Shown here piece by piece: positions 1 to 6,064 of a DNA stretch of 6,383 nt (positions are counted from its first letter, which is position 1; each line of letters starts with the position of its first letter). The notes under the pieces are model-generated. The model was given only the letters and a program-made list of their open reading frames with translations, did not search any database and was not told the origin of the DNA. The stretch is from Pseudomonadota bacterium (GTDB lineage Bacteria > Pseudomonadota > Alphaproteobacteria > Sphingomonadales > Sphingomonadaceae): contig JAEVYW010000269.1 of assembly GCA_023392555.1 (NCBI GenBank), positions 1 through 6,383 on the forward strand, given 5' to 3'. The position numbers and the translations under genes are program-made.

Positions 1-201
1 GGTGAAGCCCGCGACCATGGCCGATTCCATCATGTAGCCGGAAAGGCGCGTGTCCTTGCCGATCACGACGCGGTGGCGGTGATCGCCGCGAAGGAAGTGC
101 GCCCCCGCCGCCTGCCCCACTCGGAGCGCGGTCTCGGCGGTCATCGGCTCGCTGTTGGTCAGGCCCCGGATCCCGTCGGTGCCGAAGAATTTGCGGTTCA
201 T
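1..201 (-). CDS. glmM: Phosphoglucosamine mutase GlmM, N-terminal part (cut by window start)
   Basis: GlmM converts glucosamine-6-phosphate to glucosamine-1-phosphate in the cytoplasm, on the route to UDP-GlcNAc for peptidoglycan and LPS. Only the first 67 codons are present. The translation begins [13 protein letters not shown], the diagnostic N-terminus of GlmM, and continues with [17 protein letters not shown] (about residues 46-62), the conserved substrate-phosphate region of the alpha-D-phosphohexomutase family. The phosphoserine loop, expected near residue 100, lies outside the window. The ATG at 199-201 matches the family start exactly. I see no convincing Shine-Dalgarno sequence before it; a small palindrome (206-217) sits there instead. 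It follows the NnrU-family gene on the same strand by 37 bp, so it may be read through from that operon, have its own start inside it, or both. The identification is firm; the promoter arrangement is unknown. Confidence 0.95.
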   Translation of the reverse strand, partial: MNRKFFGTDGIRGLTNSEPMTAETALRVGQAAGAHFLRGDHRHRVVIGKDTRLSGYMMESAMVAGFT

Positions 202-205
202 GGCT

Positions 206-217
206 GCGCTTTAGCGC
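206..217. repeat. 12-bp palindrome in the glmM leader
   Basis: The sequence is GCGCT-TT-AGCGC, perfect 5-bp arms around 2 bases, lying 5 to 16 bases upstream of the glmM start codon where a ribosome binding site would be expected. If transcribed it could form a short hairpin at the start of glmM translation. It has no U-tract, so it is not a usual terminator. The arms are short and GC-rich, so chance occurrence is quite possible. Confidence 0.3.
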
Positions 218-238
218 GTGGCAACGGCAGACGCGAGG

Positions 239-898
239 TCAGCCGATCCAGCGCCACGGGCCGACAGGCATCGGGTGGAGCCAGGTGGCGACGAGGAACA
301 GCGCGGTTCCCCCGATCAGAGCCACGGCCCCAGGATTGGCAAGGCCGCGCGTGAATGGAACGAACGCAGTCTGCGCGGTCCAATCGTGCCACGTTTCGCC
401 AAGTTGTCCCTGCTTCTTGCGGTCCTGAAGCGCAGCGCCGACCAGCGCCAGAACGATGATCGCAGTGTCGAGAACGATCGCCTTCACCGTTGCGACGACC
501 ATGATGTGGACGATCGCCCAGAGCGCAAAGCCCCACATCATCGGGTGGCGAGTGATGCGGAATATTCCGCCTGCCTGCTGGCCACGATGAAGCCGCGCGC
601 CCGGCAAGACTGGATTACCGACGAAGGAGCCGACGAACAGGATCGACCCGATCCACATGAGGATGGCGCCCGCGATCCACATCGCTTCGCTCGGCTGCCA
701 TAGCTGCGGCTCTCGCCCGATCTGCCGGTACGACCACAGCATGAAGCCGAAGAGCAGGAGCGAGATGAGCGAATAGACGCCGCGGAAGGGCCCCTCGCCC
801 ATCCGCCGAACCAGCGGCTCGCGCAGCGGGTGCGACATCAGGAAATGCGAGCCGACGAAGGCGATCGAGCCGAAAAACAGGCCCATCTGCCACGTCAC
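239..898 (-). CDS. NnrU-family integral membrane protein
   Basis: This 219-residue protein is a multi-pass inner-membrane protein of the NnrU family, the bacterial relatives of plant zeta-carotene isomerase Z-ISO. The first NnrU was named for a link to nitrite/nitric oxide reductase expression; the biochemical role in most bacteria is unknown. I see about six hydrophobic segments (roughly residues 4-21, 39-55, 73-93, 119-136, 138-156, 189-206). The family hallmark is FRITRHPMMWGFALW at residues 113-127, with HDW at 171-173 and VPFTR at 180-184. Histidines at 18, 23, 118, 131 and 171 are candidate cofactor ligands, since Z-ISO binds heme; this is inference. The chosen start is GTG at 896-898, which overlaps the TGA of the upstream amidohydrolase-like gene as GTGA and has GGAGG 10 nt before it. 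The alternative ATG at 884-886 is four codons inside and 22 nt from that site. No denitrification genes are nearby. Confidence 0.88.
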   Translation of the reverse strand: MTWQMGLFFGSIAFVGSHFLMSHPLREPLVRRMGEGPFRGVYSLISLLLFGFMLWSYRQIGREPQLWQPSEAMWIAGAILMWIGSILFVGSFVGNPVLPGARLHRGQQAGGIFRITRHPMMWGFALWAIVHIMVVATVKAIVLDTAIIVLALVGAALQDRKKQGQLGETWHDWTAQTAFVPFTRGLANPGAVALIGGTALFLVATWLHPMPVGPWRWIG

Positions 899-2289
899 CG
901 ACGGTACGCCTCCGGAAGGACGCGCTCGTCGATGTCGCGATAGCGGTCGCGAAGCTTGGTCTGGCGGTTCTCGAGCGGCTGCGCCACGCCGTCGATGTAC
1001 ACGGCTTCAGCAGCACTCGTCACCTGAAGTGGGTCGCCGGACCAGATGACGACGTCGCCGCGATGCCCCGGTGTCAGACTTCCGATCTCGCCGCCGAGCC
1101 CGATTGCCTGCGCGGGCCGGGAGGTGATCATCGCCAGCGCCTCGCCCCACGGCACTCCGCTTGCGCCCGGCACGTTGGCGAGCGCGACCAGGTTCCCGGC
1201 ATACTGCCGCTGGTTGAACAAGTAGCGCGTGTCGTTGTCGTCGATCATGCCGATCGCGACGTTAACGCCGGCCTTGCGCATTCGCCCGACGTTCGACTGG
1301 GTGGCGCCGAGTTGCTCGAACGAGGCGGGAAGGTCGTTGACGGCAGAGGCGATCACCGGAATCCGCGCCGATGCGAGCCGGTCGGCGACCCGCCAGCCCT
1401 CGCTTGCGCCGACGAGCACGATGCGAAGCCGCGGGAAATCGCGCCTCAGCATCAGGACATTGAGGATGTCGTGTGCGCTTTCGACATGCACGAGCAGCAG
1501 CTGCCTGCCTTGCAGCACCGGCACCAGCGCAGCCGCATCGAAGCGGGTCAGCAGGACGTCGTCGCTGCGCTGAGCGCCCGGTCCATATTCGCGGGACTCG
1601 TTCGGATTGCGAACGCTCGGCTCATCCACGGTCGCCTCGGCACCGCGCGATCGCGACGAGGATATCGGCGACGCGTAGCGGCTGAGTTCCGCAGCTTCGC
1701 GCAGCGCGTTGCGGAACAGGATGTAGGCCGAAGGCCGCGACCCGCCGGCGGTGCCGCCGCCGCTTTCTCCCAGCTCGACAAACTGGAACGCGCGGGCCCG
1801 GGTGATCGGCTCGAAGTCCGCGCCAAGGTCGATGACGGCACCCTGCCCGGCGAAGATGCTTTTCGCCGTGTTGGGAGCGACCACGGCGCGCGTCACTCCG
1901 TCGGCCCGGTTGACGGAGATCGTGGAATAATCAGGGTTGATGCCCGGTGCGACATCGATGGCGGCACTGAACGGGCCGCTCTCCGCCTTGTCGTCGGTTA
2001 GCCCGCCCGACAGATCGACTTCCGAGAGCCCCAACCGCGAAAAGCCCGCGACGATGCCAGGGGTCACCCATTTGCCGCGAGCGTCGACGATTTGCGCTCC
2101 GGCAGGAATGCGCACCTGGAACGAGGAGCCGGTCGCAACGACGCGCCCGTTGCGAAGGACTACGGTCCCGTTCTGGATAGGGTCGGAGCCATCGCCGAGC
2201 GCGACCATGCCGCCGGTGATCGCTACAGTCTGCGCAGCAGCGGGCACTGCCGCGGTCGCGAGCATCGCAGCGACGAGGGCGCGGATCAT
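895..2289 (-). CDS. Exported amidohydrolase-like protein lacking metal ligands (probable pseudoenzyme)
   Basis: This 464-residue protein has an amidohydrolase-superfamily fold but probably no metal-dependent hydrolase activity. Residues 1-20 form a Sec signal peptide (MIRALVAAMLATAAVPAAAQ, cleavage near AAA/Q), so it should be periplasmic. The N-terminal beta domain (VAITGGMVALGDG, 22-34) and the C-terminal composite-domain signature (IGSLTPGHRGDVVIWSGDP, 402-420) are intact. The core is altered: where the neighbouring paralogue has DVHSH, this protein has AGFSR (81-85). The paralogue's HH pair becomes V293-G294, and its HSD active-site aspartate motif becomes GMI (347-349) followed by DD. 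Only H268 (LLLVH) remains. Residues 206-245 are a Ser/Arg/Asn-rich replacement of a paralogue segment. ATG at 2287-2289 was chosen because it begins the signal peptide, overlaps the upstream stop as ATGA, and has GAGGGGGA 6 nt before it. A longer reading frame upstream overlaps the previous gene and has no family character. Likely role, inferred: non-catalytic partner or binding protein of the upstream amidohydrolase. Confidence 0.9.
   Translation of the reverse strand: MIRALVAAMLATAAVPAAAQTVAITGGMVALGDGSDPIQNGTVVLRNGRVVATGSSFQVRIPAGAQIVDARGKWVTPGIVAGFSRLGLSEVDLSGGLTDDKAESGPFSAAIDVAPGINPDYSTISVNRADGVTRAVVAPNTAKSIFAGQGAVIDLGADFEPITRARAFQFVELGESGGGTAGGSRPSAYILFRNALREAAELSRYASPISSSRSRGAEATVDEPSVRNPNESREYGPGAQRSDDVLLTRFDAAALVPVLQGRQLLLVHVESAHDILNVLMLRRDFPRLRIVLVGASEGWRVADRLASARIPVIASAVNDLPASFEQLGATQSNVGRMRKAGVNVAIGMIDDNDTRYLFNQRQYAGNLVALANVPGASGVPWGEALAMITSRPAQAIGLGGEIGSLTPGHRGDVVIWSGDPLQVTSAAEAVYIDGVAQPLENRQTKLRDRYRDIDERVLPEAYRR
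909..913 (-). promoter_or_regulatory. Ribosome binding site deciding the GTG start of the NnrU-family gene
   Basis: Read on the minus strand this is GGAGG, 10 nt before the GTG at 898-896. It lies inside the last codons of the upstream amidohydrolase-like gene, whose TGA overlaps the GTG. The spacing is slightly long but fits GTG far better than the internal ATG at 886-884. The layout suggests translational coupling by reinitiation. Confidence 0.6.
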
Positions 2290-3680
2290 TTCACGTCCCC
2301 CTCGCCCGGCTGCCCGAGCTCGAAGTCGCTGACGGGGCGAAGCCGCGGATTGGCGCTGTCGTAGAGCAAGGCGCCGTCGATCCAGACGCGCTCGGGCCGC
2401 GCATAAGTGTCGAACGGATCGGCGTTCCACAGGACGACGTCCGCCATCTTGCCGGCCTTCAGGCTGCCCGTCTTGTCGGCAATGCCGAGCGCCTTGGCCG
2501 GATTATAGCTGAGCCAGCGCCAGGCACGTTCCTCGCTGATCGGAATGCCCGCGCGCCGCCCGTCGGCAAGCGCCTTGGCCGCTTCTTGGTTCAACCGCTG
2601 GATGCCGTTGGGGTCGTCGGAATGGACGATCGCGCACGCACCGGCCTTGTCGACGAACGGGATGTTTTCCTTGATCCCGTCATAGGCTTCCATCTTGAAG
2701 CCGTACCAGTCGGCCCACATCGCCGAGCAGGTGCCGGACGCGGCGAGCAGGTCCGCGATCTTATAGCTTTCGACCGCATGGTGGAACGCCGTGATCTTGT
2801 ACCCGAACTCCTTGGCGACATCGAGCATGATGGCCATTTCGTCGGCGCGGTAGCAATGGTTGTGGACGAGGATCTGGCCGCGAAGGACGCCGGCCAGCGT
2901 CTCCATGCCGAGGTCACGCTCCGGCATGTCGCCGCCCTTGGCATAATAGGTGTCCCACCGGCGCTTGTAGCGCTGCGCCCGCGCCCAGGTTTCGCGAACG
3001 ACGGCGATATTGCCCATCCGCGTTTGCGGCATCTGGCTTTTGGAGCCGTAGACGCGCTTCGGATTTTCGCCGCACGCCATCTTGAGCCCATAAGGCGCGC
3101 CCGGAAACTTCATCGCCTGCACGGTTCGCGCAGGCACGTTCTTCAGCGTCACCGACCGGCCGCCGAAGAGGTTGGCCGATCCGGGGAGAATCTGCAGCGT
3201 CGTGACGCCGCCGTTCATCAGCGCTCGCGAGAAACCCGGGTCTTGAGGCCACACGCTATGTTCCGCCCAGACTTCAGGCCGGACGGGGCTGGTCGCTTCA
3301 TTACCGTCGCTGTTCGCCGGAACGCCGGGTGACGGGTAGTCGCCGAGATGGCTGTGCACGTCGATGATGCCGGGCGTGACGAACTTGCCCGCCGCGTCGA
3401 TCAGGAATGCGCCGGCCGGAACGGGCGTCTCGGGCCCGCCGATGGCCTGAACCACGCCGTCTGCAAGGACCACCGTGCCGTTCTCGATCCGGGCACCCTC
3501 GCCGTCGAAGACGGTCGCGCCGCGGATCGCCGTCACAGCCCCCGGATAGCGATGGTAGGTGGACGGAAACGGGTCGAGATTGATGCGAACGGCAGGGGCA
3601 GGCTTCGGCGGCGGCGTGCGTGCCGCACAACCGCTCAGGATCGCGGCGGCAAGCAGGCTTGCGAACCGAAGTGCCCCCAT
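2286..3680 (-). CDS. Lipoprotein amidohydrolase, metal-dependent, probable peptide/amide hydrolase
   Basis: This 464-residue protein is a member of the amidohydrolase superfamily (imidazolonepropionase-related group) and is predicted to hydrolyse an amide or peptide bond in the cell envelope. Residues 1-18 are a lipoprotein signal with lipobox L15-S-G-C18. Residue 19 is Ala, so outer-membrane sorting is plausible. A Pro-rich linker follows at 23-29. The metal-site set is complete: H109 and H111 in VTPGIIDVHSHLG, H273 and H275 in ILVHNH, H300-H301 in AFHHA, and D355 in VHSDDP. K200 in the GLKMACGENPKRVYG stretch (198-212) is a possible further active-site residue. The C-terminal signature GSLKAGKMADVVLWNADPF is at 405-423. 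The start is the ATG at 3678-3680, with GGGGG 8 nt upstream. It lies 21 bp after the peptide transporter and overlaps the next gene by 4 nt. Some superfamily members from Caulobacter were shown to be Xaa-Pro or Xaa-Arg/Lys dipeptidases, so a peptidase is a reasonable guess, but the substrate cannot be read from sequence. Confidence 0.92.
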   Translation of the reverse strand: MGALRFASLLAAAILSGCAARTPPPKPAPAVRINLDPFPSTYHRYPGAVTAIRGATVFDGEGARIENGTVVLADGVVQAIGGPETPVPAGAFLIDAAGKFVTPGIIDVHSHLGDYPSPGVPANSDGNEATSPVRPEVWAEHSVWPQDPGFSRALMNGGVTTLQILPGSANLFGGRSVTLKNVPARTVQAMKFPGAPYGLKMACGENPKRVYGSKSQMPQTRMGNIAVVRETWARAQRYKRRWDTYYAKGGDMPERDLGMETLAGVLRGQILVHNHCYRADEMAIMLDVAKEFGYKITAFHHAVESYKIADLLAASGTCSAMWADWYGFKMEAYDGIKENIPFVDKAGACAIVHSDDPNGIQRLNQEAAKALADGRRAGIPISEERAWRWLSYNPAKALGIADKTGSLKAGKMADVVLWNADPFDTYARPERVWIDGALLYDSANPRLRPVSDFELGQPGEGDVK

Positions 3681-3701
3681 CTTGTTCGCCCCCGGCTAGT
3701 G

Positions 3702-5336
3702 TCAGGCCTCGCGAGGCTTGGTTTCGGCACCCGGGAACAGGCCCGGCGCTGCAGGCTCCGCAAGCTCAGGCCGGCCAGCCAGGCTGTCGTCGTCACGCAG
3801 CGTGTCGAGGTGCATCCAGCGCTTCACGAACGGCGAGAGCGCAAGGACGATGACGCCCGAGCCGACGGCGACCCAGCCGATCTCGTTGTAGATGGACAGG
3901 GTCAGCTCCTTCGACATCTCGCCGCTTTCGCCGCCGGTCGCTTCGCCGATCTTGCCAGCGACGAAGTTGCCGACCGCGGTCATGTAGAACCAGGCGCCCA
4001 TGATGAGCGAGGCCATGAATTTCGGCGCGAGCCGGTTCATCGCGCTGAGGCCCACCGGCGACAGGCAGAGCTCGCCGGTCGTCTGCAGGAAGTAGAGCGC
4101 GAAGACAAAGAACACCGGCGTCAGCGCGTTCATGCCGGCCATGTTGGCGCCGACGACGAACACGAGGAACGCAGCGCCGACCTGCACGAGTGCGAGGCCG
4201 AACTTCGCGGGAGCCGACGGCTCCAGATTCTTCTTGCCGAGGAACTGCCACAGCGCCGCAAACAACGGCGCCAGCAGGATGATGTAGATCGAGTTCACCG
4301 ACTGGAAGACCGACGCCGGAATGTTCCCGCGGTCGACGTAGCGGTCGGTGTATAGGTTGAAGCTGCCACCAGCCTGCTCGAACAGGCCCCAGAACAACGG
4401 GTTCAACGCAATCAGGAACAGGATCGCAAAGATCCGCTCGCGCTGCGTCTTCTCGAGCTTGAACGCTTCGTAGAGAACATAAGCGAGCAGAGCGATGCCG
4501 GAGATGATCAGCAGCGTCTGGATGACGTCCTGATACTGGATGAGCGCCCACATCACGACGACGGCGCCAAGGCCGACGCCGTAGAGCGTCAACTCGCGGC
4601 CTTTCGGCAGCATCGCCGGGGGTTCGCCCGCGCCGTTGAGGACGCCCTTGCCGATGACGAACACGGCGAGGCCGGCGAGCATGCCGATACCGGCAAGACC
4701 GAAGCCGTAGCCCCAGCCGATCGTCTCGCCGAGATAGCCGACGAGGATCGAGCCGGCGGCCGCGCCGAGGTTAATGCCCATGTAGAAGATGGTGTAGGCG
4801 GCGTCGCGGCGCGTATCGGTGAGCTTGTAGAGCTGTCCGACCATCACCGAGATGTTGGCCTTGAGGAAGCCCGAGCCGACGATGATCAGCGCGAGCGCGA
4901 ACCAGAAGACGTTGATGGTCGGATCGGATTGCCCGCCCGTGCCCTCGATCGCCATCGCGCCGTGGCCGAGAGCGAGAAGGATGCCGCCGAACAGAACCGC
5001 CTTGCGCTGACCGAGGTAACGGTCGGCGAGGTAACCGCCGAGAACCGGCGTGATGTACACTAGGCTGGTGTAGGCGCCGTAGATGAGGTTCGACTTGTCG
5101 TCGGCGAAGAGCCAGTGCTTCGTCAGGTAGAAAATCAGCAGCGCCCGCATGCCGTAGTAGGAGAAGCGCTCCCACATTTCGGCGAAGAAGAGCATGAACA
5201 GGCCCTTCGGGTGTCCGATCACTTCCTGCTTGCGGCTGAGGCCGATGGCCAGGCCGACTGCGAGGAAGGCGGCAAGAATGACGGTCGCGATTGCCGCGAT
5301 CCAATCACCCTCGTTCCAGGTTGCTACGGGCTTCAC
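3702..5336 (-). CDS. Peptide MFS transporter, POT/PTR (proton-coupled oligopeptide) family
   Basis: This 544-residue inner-membrane symporter is predicted to import di- or tripeptides with protons. POT hallmarks are all visible: EMWERF followed by SYYG (residues 53-62, the ExxERF motif), the PTR2 signature GGYLADRYLGQRKA (100-113), FLKANISVMVGQLY (157-170, with the conserved Lys at 159), FYMGINLGA (184-192), LFEQAGGSFNLYTDR (318-332) and TGELCLSPVGLS (420-431, with the conserved Glu at 422). About 14 hydrophobic segments fit 12 core helices plus the two extra central helices common in bacterial POTs (about 250-290). An additional hydrophobic stretch lies at 12-33, before the normal first helix. 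The start is GTG at 5334-5336, with GGGGAGAG immediately upstream. An ATG at 5406-5408 would add 24 non-conserved residues, so I reject it. The 21-bp gap to the lipoprotein amidohydrolase indicates cotranscription and suggests that the transporter takes up products of that enzyme. Confidence 0.92.
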   Translation of the reverse strand: MKPVATWNEGDWIAAIATVILAAFLAVGLAIGLSRKQEVIGHPKGLFMLFFAEMWERFSYYGMRALLIFYLTKHWLFADDKSNLIYGAYTSLVYITPVLGGYLADRYLGQRKAVLFGGILLALGHGAMAIEGTGGQSDPTINVFWFALALIIVGSGFLKANISVMVGQLYKLTDTRRDAAYTIFYMGINLGAAAGSILVGYLGETIGWGYGFGLAGIGMLAGLAVFVIGKGVLNGAGEPPAMLPKGRELTLYGVGLGAVVVMWALIQYQDVIQTLLIISGIALLAYVLYEAFKLEKTQRERIFAILFLIALNPLFWGLFEQAGGSFNLYTDRYVDRGNIPASVFQSVNSIYIILLAPLFAALWQFLGKKNLEPSAPAKFGLALVQVGAAFLVFVVGANMAGMNALTPVFFVFALYFLQTTGELCLSPVGLSAMNRLAPKFMASLIMGAWFYMTAVGNFVAGKIGEATGGESGEMSKELTLSIYNEIGWVAVGSGVIVLALSPFVKRWMHLDTLRDDDSLAGRPELAEPAAPGLFPGAETKPREA

Positions 5337-5340
5337 ACTT

Positions 5341-5348
5341 CTCTCCCC
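5341..5348 (-). promoter_or_regulatory. Ribosome binding site deciding the GTG start of the peptide transporter
   Basis: Minus-strand GGGGAGAG, with its GGAG core 6 nt before the GTG at 5336-5334. It is the strongest Shine-Dalgarno match in the upstream region. It favours the GTG over the ATG 24 codons further upstream, which would add residues unrelated to the POT family. Confidence 0.7.
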
Positions 5349-5372
5349 AGAGATGTCTTCAAGTTTGGCGGC

Positions 5373-5387
5373 GCACCCTAACGGTGC
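5373..5387. repeat. Inverted repeat GCACC-N5-GGTGC, candidate operator
   Basis: Perfect 5-bp arms (5373-5377 and 5383-5387) around CTAAC, in the middle of the divergent intergenic region and next to the weak minus-strand -35-like TTGCAC. The position suits an operator for the transporter operon, but the arms are short and the protein is unknown. Confidence 0.3.
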
Positions 5388-5433
5388 AAACTCTCTTGTG
5401 AAGCGCATTGTTGCAGACGAACCACGACCCTAG

Positions 5434-6033
5434 ATGAACGGCCTGATGCTGAACGACCGCACCTCCGCCCTGTCCTTGTTGCAAACCCGCCGGTCCGGCC
5501 GTCCCCGCGAGATGGTCGCGCCGGGTCCGTCGAGCGACGAATTGGACGAGATCCTCAAGATCGCGGCGCGGGTTCCCGATCACGGCAAGCTCGCCCCATG
5601 GCGCTTCGTCGTCGTCAGCGAGGATCAGCGCGACGAGTTCGGTCTGCTCCTTCGGCGCGCGCTCCAGGCAGAGGACGAATGCGCCGGTCCTGCGCATCAT
5701 GAGAAAGCGGACCAGTTCGCCCGCCAGGGTGAAGCCCTGATCGTGCTCGTTTCGGCGCCAGTGCCTGAACATAAGATTCCGTTGTGGGAGCAGGAATTGT
5801 CCGCGGGCGCTGCGGCCATGAACCTGCTCACCGCCGCTCACGCCATGGGCTATGTTGGCGGCTGGCTGACCGGCTGGCAGGCCTATTCGCCAATGGTCAA
5901 CGCCGCCTTCTGCAAGCCGGGCGAGCGCATTGCGGGCTTCATCTTCCTCGGCTCGCCGGGCCGCGAACTGGAGGAACGGCCACGCCCCGAAATGGCTGAA
6001 ATCGCAAGCCGTTGGACGCCGCCGACGGATTGA
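5434..6033 (+). CDS. Nitroreductase family protein, YdjA-like, FMN-dependent
   Basis: This 199-residue protein belongs to the small nitroreductases, homodimeric cytoplasmic flavoproteins that use NAD(P)H to reduce nitro compounds, quinones or other acceptors; the physiological substrate of the YdjA type is not established. FMN phosphate-binding residues are expected in QTRRSGRP (17-24). RVPDHGKLAPWRFVVV (46-61) is the conserved flavin and dimer-interface segment. WEQELSAGAAAMNLLTAA (118-135) plus GYVGGWLTG (139-147) form the core helix and flavin loop. AGFIFLGSP (167-175) is the typical C-terminal strand. Length fits the family (about 180-200). The start is uncertain: ATG 5434 gives 199 residues and ATG 5446 gives 195, and neither has a Shine-Dalgarno sequence. 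The protein is divergent from the transporter operon and is followed after 31 bp by a GntR regulator whose promoter overlaps its stop codon. Confidence 0.9.
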   Translation: MNGLMLNDRTSALSLLQTRRSGRPREMVAPGPSSDELDEILKIAARVPDHGKLAPWRFVVVSEDQRDEFGLLLRRALQAEDECAGPAHHEKADQFARQGEALIVLVSAPVPEHKIPLWEQELSAGAAAMNLLTAAHAMGYVGGWLTGWQAYSPMVNAAFCKPGERIAGFIFLGSPGRELEERPRPEMAEIASRWTPPTD

Positions 6034-6058
6034 CGCCTCGCCCGACCCGCTGTATTAC
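6030..6058 (+). promoter_or_regulatory. Sigma70-type promoter of the GntR regulator, predicted leaderless
   Basis: TTGACG (6030-6035) matches the -35 consensus in five of six bases. A 17-bp spacer (6036-6052) precedes TATTAC (6053-6058), which matches the -10 consensus in four of six. The -35 overlaps the TGA stop of the nitroreductase gene (6031-6033). Seven bases past the -10 lies the A of the regulator's ATG (6065), so transcription should begin at or within a base or two of the start codon. No Shine-Dalgarno sequence is present, which agrees with a leaderless mRNA. Confidence 0.65.
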
Positions 6059-6064
6059 GACAGC
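6049..6064. promoter_or_regulatory. 16-bp dyad over the -10, candidate GntR autoregulatory operator
   Basis: GCTGT (6049-6053) and ACAGC (6060-6064) are perfect inverted 5-bp arms around ATTACG, centred on the -10 element and ending right before the ATG. The core has the GT...AC form described for many GntR-family operators. Position over the -10 would block RNA polymerase. Assignment to this regulator is inferred from adjacency and the known habit of autoregulation in the family. Confidence 0.45.

Larger units (their letters stand above)
5337..5433. promoter_or_regulatory. Divergent control region between the peptide transporter and the nitroreductase
   Basis: These 97 bp separate two genes transcribed away from each other, so promoters for both should lie here. 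I found no strong sigma70-type match on either strand. On the minus strand TTGCAC (5389-5384) has only AAACTT at a 17-bp distance. On the plus strand TTGTTG (5408-5413), 17 bp, TAGATG (5431-5436) is a weak candidate. An inverted repeat GCACC-CTAAC-GGTGC occupies 5373-5387 and could be a regulator site. The region's regulatory role is inferred from layout, not from a recognised motif. Confidence 0.5.

Noticed and set aside
1063..2001. A 312-codon open frame on the plus strand opposite the second amidohydrolase gene
   Set aside because: It is antisense to a well-supported gene, has no recognisable family, and is Arg/Ala/Gly-rich as expected for chance frames opposite GC-rich coding DNA.
895..2289. 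Second amidohydrolase-like gene as a degraded pseudogene
   Set aside because: There is no frameshift or stop, the signal peptide, ribosome binding site and outer-domain signatures are intact, and it is coupled to both neighbours; loss of ligands without frame decay points to a functional pseudoenzyme.
2290..2430. N-terminal extension of the second amidohydrolase-like protein by 47 residues
   Set aside because: It would place an Arg-rich, non-conserved stretch ahead of a clean signal peptide and overlap the upstream gene by over 140 nt; the ATG at 2289 has a good ribosome binding site.
2586..3332. A 248-codon open frame on the plus strand opposite the first amidohydrolase gene
   Set aside because: The opposite strand encodes a complete metallohydrolase with all motifs; this frame shows none.
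3348..4355. A 335-codon open frame on the plus strand spanning the transporter end and the first amidohydrolase start
   Set aside because: It crosses two real genes antisense, is dominated by Arg/Glu/His/Asp from reverse-complemented codons, and has no domain signature.
5337..5408. N-terminal extension of the peptide transporter to the ATG at 5408
   Set aside because: The added 24 residues have no POT character and contain the ribosome binding site of the GTG start.
6034..6064. Terminator between the nitroreductase and GntR genes
   Set aside because: The only dyad there (GCTGT-N6-ACAGC) has no following T-tract and overlaps a -10 element, so an operator is more likely.
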